A stretch of 9,808 nucleotides of DNA from Flavobacteriales bacterium UBA7325 (GTDB taxonomy: Bacteria; Bacteroidota; Bacteroidia; Flavobacteriales_D; Crocinitomicaceae): the NCBI GenBank assembly GCA_002471375.1, contig DKPV01000034.1, forward strand, positions 3,530 to 13,337. The letters are read 5' to 3'. The stretch's first letter is position 1, and the number at the start of each line of letters is the position of its first letter. This document shows, piece after piece, positions 1 to 6,505 of this stretch. The position numbers and the translations under genes were made by a program. The notes beneath the pieces are model-generated. The model was not told where the DNA came from, made no database searches, and saw nothing but the letters and a program-made list of their open reading frames with translations.

Positions 1-33
1 TTTTTCGTTCACTTCTTTTTCCATTCCAATCAT
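1..33 (-). CDS. Possible start of a downstream operon gene, cut by the window edge
   Basis: After the trkH stop codon (37-35) there is one base and then an ATG at 33-31, followed by 11 open codons to the left edge (reading MIGMEKEVNEK). A second ATG lies at 24-22. The spacing matches the tight packing of the three genes before it, so this could be a fourth gene of the operon. Eleven codons are too few to recognise a family or to exclude chance. Confidence 0.35.
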   Translation of the reverse strand, partial: MIGMEKEVNEK

Positions 34-34
34 T

Positions 35-1864
35 TTATCCAACCATAGTGTGGCCAGATGGGTATTTGTAATTCTTGCTAATCACTGATTTACCAACCAG
101 ATATGCTATTGTTAGTGTACCAACACGACCAATAAACATTGCAATAATGAGTATAAATTTACCTGTTTCACTCAATTCTGGTGTAAGTCCAGTCGATAAT
201 CCTACAGTACTTGCCGCCGAAACATGCTCAAAAACGAGGTCCATAAAATCAAATTGGCCAGCTGTGAGTAGGTCTGCCTCGGATATCGCTAGTGCGAAAA
301 TCCCCACAACATTCCCAATTATAAAGAAGACAAATATTGCATATGCCTTAAGTACTACATCATTCGATATGGTTCTTTTAAACATTTCTGTTCGTTTCTT
401 CCCCTTGATGGTAGACACAACGGATGCCCACATAGTTGCAAACGTAGAGGTTCTAATACCTCCGCCCGCAGAACCAGAGGAAGCACCAATAAACATTAGA
501 AATAAGAACACAATCATTACCGGCATAGTTAGATTGGCTGTATCTACAATATTAAATCCTGCATTCCTCGTTGTCATCGATTCGAAGAGTGCTTGTATTA
601 CAGCGTCTACTCCACCAGTATCTTTCAAAGTGTTATTCCATTCGAAGACGAGAAAAATTGTTGCTCCGAAAACAAGTAATCCGAGTGTGAAATAAAGGGA
701 TATTTTCGTTCCAAACTCAATCGTTTTCCAAGGTTTTCTCATTCGTTCCCGTAATCTTGATACCTCAAAAAGATCAAACATATAAATCATCCCAAGTCCA
801 CCTAGAAAGAAGAGTATCATGATTATGGTATGTACAAAAGTATTATTGATCACATCTGGATGCATTACACCTCCGTGTAGGGTTGACAATCCCGCATTAT
901 TAAAACCTGACACACCGTGAAAGACAGATTGAAAAAGTCTATTTCCAGTATCCTCAAATACTCCTTGATTACCAAAACCGATGAACAAGAGTATGATACC
1001 TATAACCTCAATTGTTGTAGCCCAGAGAACAATTTTTGTAAGCATTGATCTAGCCTTCAAGATAGAATCCCGATTCACGAAATCTTCAATAACCTCATGA
1101 TATTTGATCCCAACTCCAAACTTCGCTACAACAAGCATTAAGGCTCCAAAAGCAATTGTATTTAAACCTCCCAGTTTAATTAGAATTAGGACAATCATTT
1201 GTCCTTTGAAAGTCAGAGCTTCTGAGATATCCATAGTAGATAATCCGGTAACACTCACAGAGGACATTGATAAAAACAAGGAGTCAATAAAACTCATCCC
1301 GCCTTCAACTTGTGACATCTCTGGGAGCATCAACAATAACCCCCCTAGCAATGTCATCAGGGCAATAGAAATCATAAACAACCAACCAGGATGAATCTTC
1401 AACCACGGCTTAAATTGTTTCTCTTTAAAAAGGTTATTGATGATTATTATGAAAACAAATAGTTGTACAAAGATCGTAGAAAAGGTCGAAAAATCAGCGA
1501 ACCCAATGGACGCGAACACCGACACTAAAAGCATGGTATCAAATAAATTATAGGCAACACCTTCAACCAATAGAAGAAGAATCACTATTGCCTCAAACCA
1601 GTTCTCTCGAAGAAATCTACGTGGATTAAAATCGTACAGAATCTTCACAAAAAAGCGAAGAATATAAAATGCAAAACTTGTTTCGAGAATCGTAAAACAA
1701 AGTTCCTTAGCTTCTGGAGTTAGTTTAAAACCGTAATAATAAATTAGAACTCCTAGTCCGATTAAAGACACTAAAACATTCAACACTGCGAAAACGCCAA
1801 GAACTCTTTTCTTAGAATCGTATAGGAATAAATTAACCTTCTCCCGGAGTTCCCGAATGGTCAT
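35..1864 (-). CDS. trkH: TrkH/KtrB-family potassium uptake transporter with N-terminal membrane extension
   Basis: Membrane-embedded K+ transport subunit of 609 aa. The family carries four pore-loop repeats, and all four are visible: SVSVTGLST (about 202-210), HGVSGFNNAGLS (316-327), TTRNAGFN (431-438) and SAASTVGLST (549-558), each with the filter glycine. The family signature SGSAGGGIRT (463-472) and GRVGTLT (579-585) are also present. The protein is roughly 120 aa longer than E. coli TrkH because residues 1-150 form an extra hydrophobic region with about four membrane segments (21-44, 54-75, 90-107, 127-145) before the first pore repeat at about 160. The start ATG overlaps the stop of the sugar kinase by 4 nt (1861-1864), so translation is probably coupled. 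In the family a cytoplasmic TrkA/KtrA RCK-domain subunit gates the channel; none is visible here, though it could lie beyond the left edge. Family assignment is firm; ion selectivity (K+ versus Na+/K+) is inferred. Confidence 0.95.
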   Translation of the reverse strand: MTIRELREKVNLFLYDSKKRVLGVFAVLNVLVSLIGLGVLIYYYGFKLTPEAKELCFTILETSFAFYILRFFVKILYDFNPRRFLRENWFEAIVILLLLVEGVAYNLFDTMLLVSVFASIGFADFSTFSTIFVQLFVFIIIINNLFKEKQFKPWLKIHPGWLFMISIALMTLLGGLLLMLPEMSQVEGGMSFIDSLFLSMSSVSVTGLSTMDISEALTFKGQMIVLILIKLGGLNTIAFGALMLVVAKFGVGIKYHEVIEDFVNRDSILKARSMLTKIVLWATTIEVIGIILLFIGFGNQGVFEDTGNRLFQSVFHGVSGFNNAGLSTLHGGVMHPDVINNTFVHTIIMILFFLGGLGMIYMFDLFEVSRLRERMRKPWKTIEFGTKISLYFTLGLLVFGATIFLVFEWNNTLKDTGGVDAVIQALFESMTTRNAGFNIVDTANLTMPVMIVFLFLMFIGASSGSAGGGIRTSTFATMWASVVSTIKGKKRTEMFKRTISNDVVLKAYAIFVFFIIGNVVGIFALAISEADLLTAGQFDFMDLVFEHVSAASTVGLSTGLTPELSETGKFILIIAMFIGRVGTLTIAYLVGKSVISKNYKYPSGHTMVG

Positions 1865-2850
1865 GCCTTCATTAAATTTAATATCTCGGTCTTCAACTGA
1901 TCCCTATCAATTGGAACGACTCCACTGACTTCACAAACTATTCCACCAGCCAAATTGGATATGTCCGCTACCTGACTAGGATTGAGCTCAGCAACCAAAC
2001 ACAATGTCGCAACTGCAATAACTGTATCCCCTGCCCCACTTACGTCTGATATCCGTCGAATGTGTGCTGGTATATAATCTTTTTTTTCTTGTTTTTTGAC
2101 AAAAACACCGTGTTCAGAAAGCGTTACTAGAGTTATAGAATTATTAAGTTTACTTTCCAATTGAACAACTGCTGATTCAAATCCAGATTTACCTTCCTTA
2201 ATATCAAACTCAACACCCAGGCCTTCTTTTAGTTCTTTGAGGTTGGGCTTAAAGAGCGTCACGTTTTTATATGCGAAAAAATTATCTTTTTTGGGATCGA
2301 CCGTTACCGGGATACCCGCCGCATTTGCTAACGCGATAACTTCGGAGATTACTCTCGGACTCAATAAGCCTTTATTGTAATCTTCGAGTATTACTGCATC
2401 AACACCATTCGCAATTAATTCTGAAACGTGTGAAATTAATTGATGCTCTAGATCTGCGCTTATTACTGCCTCCTCTTCTTCATCAATCCTAAGAAGGTGT
2501 TGATTGTTTCCTATAACACGCGTTTTAATCGTTGTGTGCCGATCGCCACTTTTGATCATCCCCTCTGAAGATAGGTCTCTAGCCTTCAGTAATTGGTAAA
2601 ATTTACCCCCCCCCTTATCGTCCCCAACAATTGCGCATAAAATGGGCTCAGCACCTAACGAAAGAAGGTTCAACGCAACATTTGCTGCACCACCCAAGCG
2701 TTCTTCGGATTTCTTCAGATTCACAATTGGAACTGGAGCTTCTGGACTCACTCGCGTGACATCACCTCTCAAATAGGCATCAATCATAACATCACCAACC
2801 ACAAGGATTCGTTTGTCATTGAATTTATCAAAAAGTGCTTCTACGTTCAT
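1861..2850 (-). CDS. rfaE1: PfkB-family sugar kinase, RfaE/HldE domain I (heptose-7-phosphate kinase) type
   Basis: Cytoplasmic kinase of 329 aa in the ribokinase/PfkB fold. It matches the N-terminal kinase domain of HldE, which phosphorylates D-glycero-beta-D-manno-heptose 7-phosphate on the route to ADP-heptose. Visible motifs are GDVMIDAY (19-26), VSPEAPVP (34-41), LGGAANVA (52-59), VDPKK (184-188), KPNLKEL (201-207) and the C-terminal PfkB signature DVSGAGDT (269-276), whose GAGD holds the anion hole and catalytic Asp275. The length equals one kinase domain; the C-terminal nucleotidyltransferase domain of bifunctional HldE is absent. It sits 17 nt after the aminotransferase and overlaps trkH by 4 nt. 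No heptosyltransferase, GmhA or GmhB is nearby, so the heptose substrate is a family-based guess and another sugar phosphate is possible. Oddity: a run of nine G on the coding strand (plus-strand 2606-2614) encodes Lys-Gly-Gly-Gly at about 79-82. Confidence 0.85.
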   Translation of the reverse strand: MNVEALFDKFNDKRILVVGDVMIDAYLRGDVTRVSPEAPVPIVNLKKSEERLGGAANVALNLLSLGAEPILCAIVGDDKGGGKFYQLLKARDLSSEGMIKSGDRHTTIKTRVIGNNQHLLRIDEEEEAVISADLEHQLISHVSELIANGVDAVILEDYNKGLLSPRVISEVIALANAAGIPVTVDPKKDNFFAYKNVTLFKPNLKELKEGLGVEFDIKEGKSGFESAVVQLESKLNNSITLVTLSEHGVFVKKQEKKDYIPAHIRRISDVSGAGDTVIAVATLCLVAELNPSQVADISNLAGGIVCEVSGVVPIDRDQLKTEILNLMKA

Positions 2851-2867
2851 CAGTATTTATCTTTACG

Positions 2868-4061
2868 CTAGTTCAACTTCTCTAACGTCGTTCTAATTCG
2901 TTTCATTGCCTCTATCAACGTCTCTTCGGATGCTGCATATGAAATTCGAATACAAGAAGGGTCACCAAATGCATCTCCTGTAACAATCGCAACTAAGCCT
3001 TCGTCCAAGATGTACATTGCAAGATCGCTTGCATTCTTAATCGTCGTTCCATTATGTGATTTTCCGAAGAAGTAAGAAACATCAGGAAATACATAAAACG
3101 CTCCTTCAGGAACATTTGTCTTCACCCCCTTAATTTCTCCTAATGCACTTAATACTAATTCTCTTCTGCTCTTAAATGCAGTAATCATATCAGAAAGAAC
3201 AGAAGGGTCAGCTTGAACAGCTGCTATGGAAGCTTTTTGTGTAATTGAAGTTGGCGCCGAAGTAAACTGCCCTTGCATTTTAGTACAAGCCCCAGCAATT
3301 TTCTTACTTGCACCGATATACCCGAGTCTCCAACCTGTCATTGCCCAAGCTTTCGAAACACCATTAACCGTCACAACTTGATCCTTGATATCATCAAATT
3401 GTGCCAAGCTCGCATGCTTTGTTGTAAAGTTGATGTGTTCATAAATTTCATCTGCAATCACAACGATATGCGGGTATTTCACTAAGACATCAGCTAAACC
3501 ACGTAATTCCTCTTTACTATAAACAGATCCTGTTGGATTACATGGCGTTGAAAAAATTATCAACTTCGTATTATCTGTAATCGAGGCTTCAAGTTGAGCC
3601 CCACTTATTTTAAAATCATTCTCGATTCCAGCATTCACCATTACTGGCGTTCCTTCTGAAACCTTTACGATCTCGATGTAAGAAACCCAATATGGAGCAG
3701 GTATGATTACCTCATCACCTCTACCAACAAGACTAAGAACAACATTTGCTATCGATTGCTTAGCTCCCGTAGATACTACAATTTGATCTACATCGAAATC
3801 CAAATCATTATCCCTTTTGAACTTGTGTGCAATTGCTTCACGAAGATCTTCAAATCCAGGTACTGGAGTATATTTCGTGAAATTCTCATCCATTGCTTGG
3901 ATAGCAGCGTCCTTAATAAACTGAGACGTGTTGAAATCTGGCTCACCTAAACTGAGCGCAATAACATCCTTTCCTTCCGCTTTGAGTTCGCGGCTTTTTC
4001 TTGACATAGCAATGGTTGCTGACTCTTCCATTGCATTTATTCGATCCGATAATTCAATCAT
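2868..4061 (-). CDS. Class I PLP-dependent aminotransferase (aspartate aminotransferase Ib type)
   Basis: Cytoplasmic fold-type I aminotransferase of 397 aa, the usual length for the aspartate aminotransferase Ib subgroup (named aspB, aspC or aatA in different genomes). It would move an amino group between aspartate (or a related amino acid) and 2-oxoglutarate using pyridoxal phosphate. Visible residues: SLGEPDF (37-43) near the N terminus, TGAKQ (98-102), Tyr124 in PAPYWVSY, Asn175 in PCNPTG, Asp204 in ADEIYEHI binding the PLP ring nitrogen, the Schiff-base Lys237 in VSKAWAMTGWRLGY, GDAFG (362-366), and the carboxylate-binding Arg372 in CIRISYA. All catalytic positions look intact. It is the first gene of a minus-strand operon, with a -7 box 26 nt ahead of the ATG and an A-rich stretch instead of a Shine-Dalgarno. 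Substrate range within the subgroup cannot be read from the sequence. Confidence 0.93.
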   Translation of the reverse strand: MIELSDRINAMEESATIAMSRKSRELKAEGKDVIALSLGEPDFNTSQFIKDAAIQAMDENFTKYTPVPGFEDLREAIAHKFKRDNDLDFDVDQIVVSTGAKQSIANVVLSLVGRGDEVIIPAPYWVSYIEIVKVSEGTPVMVNAGIENDFKISGAQLEASITDNTKLIIFSTPCNPTGSVYSKEELRGLADVLVKYPHIVVIADEIYEHINFTTKHASLAQFDDIKDQVVTVNGVSKAWAMTGWRLGYIGASKKIAGACTKMQGQFTSAPTSITQKASIAAVQADPSVLSDMITAFKSRRELVLSALGEIKGVKTNVPEGAFYVFPDVSYFFGKSHNGTTIKNASDLAMYILDEGLVAIVTGDAFGDPSCIRISYAASEETLIEAMKRIRTTLEKLN

Positions 4062-4087
4062 TTTCTAATTCGGGTAAGGTGAAGGCA

Positions 4088-4095
4088 CAAATTTA
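4088..4095 (-). promoter_or_regulatory. Bacteroidota-type -7 box ahead of the aminotransferase operon
   Basis: On the minus strand this reads TAAATTTG, a full match to TAnnTTTG, the -7 element used by the Bacteroidota primary sigma factor. It would place transcription start about 20-22 nt before the ATG at 4061. No TTG/TTTG at the expected 17-23 nt upstream is visible, so the -33 element is weak or absent. The 104 bp between 4061 and the TTG at 4166 (149 bp to the ATG at 4211) is the divergent control region for this operon and the acyltransferase pair; I found no full -7 box for the plus-strand side. Confidence 0.5.
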
Positions 4096-4210
4096 AGATA
4101 AACACTCAAGTTGAGATTGAAAAACAACCATTCTTTTCACGTGAACTTGTGAATAATTTAGCTCCTTGAAACAAGCTCAATCTGAAATTAAACCTAATTT
4201 TACGCTTTTC

Positions 4211-5026
4211 ATGAAAGAAGACAAATTTATTGACGTTGAAAAGATCATTTCGGAGAAGAATCCGAAGGCGTTAAAGTGGATGCCTGGGTTTGTTCTGCGC
4301 TACTTAAAGCGAATCATTCATGAAAAAGATATCAATGAATTCCTAGCAAAGAACAAGGACAAAAAAAATACTGAATTTTGCCATGAAGTTGTTCGCTACT
4401 TAAATATTAAGGTTGAAGTTGAAAACATTGAGCGAATCCCGAAAAACGAGCGCATTTGCTTAGCAATGAACCACCCGCTAGGTGGTATGGACGCGATGAT
4501 ACTTGTTTCGGCTCTTGATGGACACAGAAATGATTTGAAATTCATTGTGAATGACATATTGATGAATCTTGAGAATTTGAGCGAAATATTCGTAGGAATT
4601 GACAAAACTGGAAAAGTACGAGGAGAAGCACATACAAGGGTTACCGGATTATTTAACTCTGATAATACTGTATGTATTTTTCCCGCCGGTCTAGTAAGTA
4701 GAAAGATCAACGGTAAAGTTCAGGATTTACAGTGGAAAAAGGCGTTTGTTACAAATTCAAAAAATAGTGACAGAACAATTATTCCAATATTTATTGAAGG
4801 TAAACTGTCTAAGTTCTTCTATGGCCTCGCCAAAGTCCGCAAGTTTTTCGGAATTAAGGTAAATATTGAAATGTTGTATCTTGTAAACGAGCTTTATAAG
4901 CAGAAAAATGCAACAATCAAATTCACTATTGGGGAGCCAATCCAACACGAATTGCTGCACGGGACTAAGAAAGATAGGGCTACAATGGAGAAAATAAGAG
5001 AACGAGTTTACGCATTAGAAAAATAG
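4211..5026 (+). CDS. glsA: PlsC-like acyltransferase, probable O-acyltransferase of aminolipid synthesis (GlsA-like)
   Basis: Membrane-associated acyltransferase of 271 aa in the glycerolphosphate acyltransferase superfamily. In the Bacteroides glycine lipid pathway the GlsA-type enzyme esterifies a second fatty acid to the hydroxyl of an N-(3-hydroxyacyl) amino acid; the same domain is the N-terminal half of the bifunctional OlsF of Flavobacterium and Serratia. Here the catalytic block is NHPLGGMD (87-94), with five rather than four residues between His88 and Asp94. The substrate-binding block is FPAGLVSRK (167-175), where classical PlsC has FPEG. I chose ATG 4211; an in-frame TTG at 4166 would add 15 residues, but the conserved-looking N terminus begins at KFIDVEKII. 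The GNAT gene follows after 12 nt, the main reason for preferring aminolipid synthesis over phosphatidic acid synthesis. There is no predicted signal peptide. Alternative: a lysophospholipid acyltransferase. Confidence 0.82.
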   Translation: MKEDKFIDVEKIISEKNPKALKWMPGFVLRYLKRIIHEKDINEFLAKNKDKKNTEFCHEVVRYLNIKVEVENIERIPKNERICLAMNHPLGGMDAMILVSALDGHRNDLKFIVNDILMNLENLSEIFVGIDKTGKVRGEAHTRVTGLFNSDNTVCIFPAGLVSRKINGKVQDLQWKKAFVTNSKNSDRTIIPIFIEGKLSKFFYGLAKVRKFFGIKVNIEMLYLVNELYKQKNATIKFTIGEPIQHELLHGTKKDRATMEKIRERVYALEK

Positions 5027-5038
5027 AACTAGGATAGC

Positions 5039-5953
5039 ATGGAACCGATAATTGATCCAATTGATCGAGACATATTAGAAAGTGAGTTAACTCAGGAACG
5101 TTTCTTACGCACTACCAGAAAAGGTGGAAATGAAATTTACTGTGTCAACATCCACAATGCACCGAATGTAGTTCGTGAGATCGGAAGATTACGAGAGGTT
5201 ACATTTAGAGCATCGGGAGGCGGAACAGGAATGGCACTTGACCTTGATGAGTATGATACTTCAGACAATTGTTATGACCAATTAATAGTTTGGTCGCCCG
5301 AAGACAATGAGATTATAGGAGGATATAGATTTATTCTTTGTAAAAATATACTTGTGGACACGGATGAAATTCAGCTATCCACCAGTCACTATTTCAAATT
5401 TACAGACCGGTTCATCACTGAATTCCTGCCAAATACTATTGAATTAGGCAGAAGCTGGGTACAACCTACTTTTCAGCCTGCTGTAAATCCTAGAAAAGGA
5501 CTATTTGCACTGGACAACATATGGGATGGCTTAGCCGCCGTTGTACGAACTCATCCTGATATCAAATACTTCTTTGGGAAGGTAACTATGTATCCGACGT
5601 ACAATACCGAGGCAAGAGATTTCCTATTGCACTTCATGCACCACTACTTTCCAGATAGTGATGAACTCATGAAACCTCACCAACCGTTAATCCAAGATTA
5701 TGATCGCGCAATGTGCGAATCTATGTTGGAAGGTTTAGAATTCCGAGACGGCTTCAAGGTGCTTAATAAATATGCGAAAGAGAGAGGCGAATTCATTCCA
5801 CCTTTAATGAATATCTACATGAACCTATCCCCATCGATGCTCACTTTTGGCACAGCGGTCAATGCGGAATTCGGGAATGTAGAGGAGACAGGTATCCTTG
5901 TTTCATTGCACGACATATACAAAGAGAAGAAAGAACGTCACATGGACTACTAG
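5039..5953 (+). CDS. glsB: GNAT-fold N-acyltransferase of aminolipid synthesis (OlsB/GlsB-like, 'hemolysin' family)
   Basis: Protein of 304 aa of the OlsB-like GNAT family (Acetyltransf_5 type, often mislabelled hemolysin). Known members transfer a 3-hydroxyacyl chain from acyl-ACP to the amino group of ornithine or glycine, the first step of ornithine or glycine lipid formation. Visible landmarks are LREVTFR (51-57), a glycine-rich stretch after it, DEYD (70-73), IIGGYRF (92-98, the acyl-carrier-binding part of the fold), ELGRSWV (135-141), FGKVTMYPTYN (179-189) and the C-terminal PPLMNIYMNLSPSM (254-267) with FGTAVNAEFG (270-279). It begins 12 nt after the acyltransferase stop with a modest AGGA-like site at 5031-5034, so the two are one transcript. 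The gene order (O-acyltransferase then N-acyltransferase) equals the domain order of fused OlsF. The accepted amino acid cannot be read from the sequence. Its stop overlaps that of the convergent haem-binding gene by 4 nt. Confidence 0.85.
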   Translation: MEPIIDPIDRDILESELTQERFLRTTRKGGNEIYCVNIHNAPNVVREIGRLREVTFRASGGGTGMALDLDEYDTSDNCYDQLIVWSPEDNEIIGGYRFILCKNILVDTDEIQLSTSHYFKFTDRFITEFLPNTIELGRSWVQPTFQPAVNPRKGLFALDNIWDGLAAVVRTHPDIKYFFGKVTMYPTYNTEARDFLLHFMHHYFPDSDELMKPHQPLIQDYDRAMCESMLEGLEFRDGFKVLNKYAKERGEFIPPLMNIYMNLSPSMLTFGTAVNAEFGNVEETGILVSLHDIYKEKKERHMDY

Positions 5954-6426
5954 CTTCTAGTCTTCGTCATAATCGATTCAAACCAGTCAGCAAGTGATTT
6001 TCGCTGTTCCGAACTTAAATCAGCATCGCCATGTGTCCATAAATACGAATCAAGTGGCATATGCATCTCTTCAATTTCTTCAGCACTTTCGTGCAACTTG
6101 TGATTGGCTTTCTTCTGGCTGTAAGTTCCCCAAACAGAGAAGTTTAATTCTTCACGCCCTTCTTCAATATGATGCTGTAACCACCACGAGACTGGCGCAA
6201 CGTTAGAATACCACGGATAGGTGGTTTCGTTTGAATGACAATCATAACAGGCAACTCGAAGCATGTTTTCAATTTCTTTCGACGGTTCATGAATAGCAAT
6301 AATATCCTCTGACTCTATCAATCTCGGGTTAGTCTTATCAATTCTTATGAATTGAATCAGTACAAGCACCAGGACGAGACCAATGAAAGTATACTTAAAG
6401 ATCTTCTTTCGCTTTTGATTATTCAT
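5950..6426 (-). CDS. Membrane-anchored haem-binding domain protein (Haem_bd type)
   Basis: Small protein of 158 aa. A lysine-rich N terminus (KRKK, 5-8) precedes one membrane segment (about 12-27), so the remainder should face the periplasm. It carries a single c-type haem motif CYDCH (60-64), followed by SNETTYPWY and SWWLQHHIEEG. MHMP (121-124) offers Met121 or Met123 as a possible distal haem ligand. This layout, with CxxCH, then a WY/HH block, then a Met-Pro and a C-terminal LADWF-like helix (145-149), matches the small Bacteroidota haem-binding domain family (Pfam Haem_bd). No electron-transfer partner is known for it here, and no other cytochrome gene is adjacent. It lies downstream of the ECF sigma gene but is separated from it by an intrinsic terminator, so it is not a classical anti-sigma factor and may have its own promoter. 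Confidence 0.85.
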   Translation of the reverse strand: MNNQKRKKIFKYTFIGLVLVLVLIQFIRIDKTNPRLIESEDIIAIHEPSKEIENMLRVACYDCHSNETTYPWYSNVAPVSWWLQHHIEEGREELNFSVWGTYSQKKANHKLHESAEEIEEMHMPLDSYLWTHGDADLSSEQRKSLADWFESIMTKTRS

Positions 6427-6439
6427 CTTTGATTTTGTT

Positions 6440-6472
6440 TAAATATAGGCAAAAAAAATCCTGAACGCTCAA
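6440..6472 (-). promoter_or_regulatory. Possible promoter of the haem-binding gene, overlapping the terminator
   Basis: On the minus strand TTG (6472-6470) is followed after 22 nt by TATATTTA (6447-6440), a seven-of-eight match to TAnnTTTG. The spacing is in the range reported for Bacteroidota promoters. It would start transcription about 10 nt ahead of the ATG at 6426. The upstream element lies inside the loop of the sigma-gene terminator. AT-rich sequence makes chance matches likely. Confidence 0.28.
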
Positions 6473-6484
6473 GAACGATCAGGA
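6451..6484 (-). terminator. Intrinsic terminator of the ECF sigma gene
   Basis: On the minus strand a hairpin with arms TCCTGA and TCAGGA (6484-6479 and 6464-6459), extended inward by CG pairs after one mismatch, is followed directly by eight T residues (6458-6451). It begins about 22 nt after the sigma stop at 6506, the normal arrangement for a rho-independent terminator acting on that gene. Confidence 0.75.
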
Positions 6485-6505
6485 CTTATATGTATTTAGT
6501 CTAAC

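Noticed and set aside
75..695. 206-aa open frame on the plus strand opposite trkH
   Set aside because: It lies entirely antisense to a well-supported transporter gene, has no recognisable motif and no start context; it is a shadow frame.
4166..4210. TTG start giving the PlsC-like acyltransferase 15 extra residues
   Set aside because: The extra residues have no family-like pattern and ATG 4211 directly precedes the conserved-looking N terminus. It is not excluded.
4062..4210. Promoter for the acyltransferase pair (TAATTTAG at 4154 and TAATTTTA at 4195)
   Set aside because: Each differs from TAnnTTTG by one base and neither has a TTG at 17-23 nt upstream, so no specific promoter can be called.
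5039..5953. Haemolysin function for the GNAT protein
   Set aside because: The hemolysin label in this family is historical; the motifs fit OlsB-like N-acyltransferases and the neighbour is an O-acyltransferase.
5949..5961. Short hairpin ACTAG-ctt-CTAGT as a bidirectional terminator
   Set aside because: A 5-bp AT-containing stem with no T tract on either side is too weak to call.
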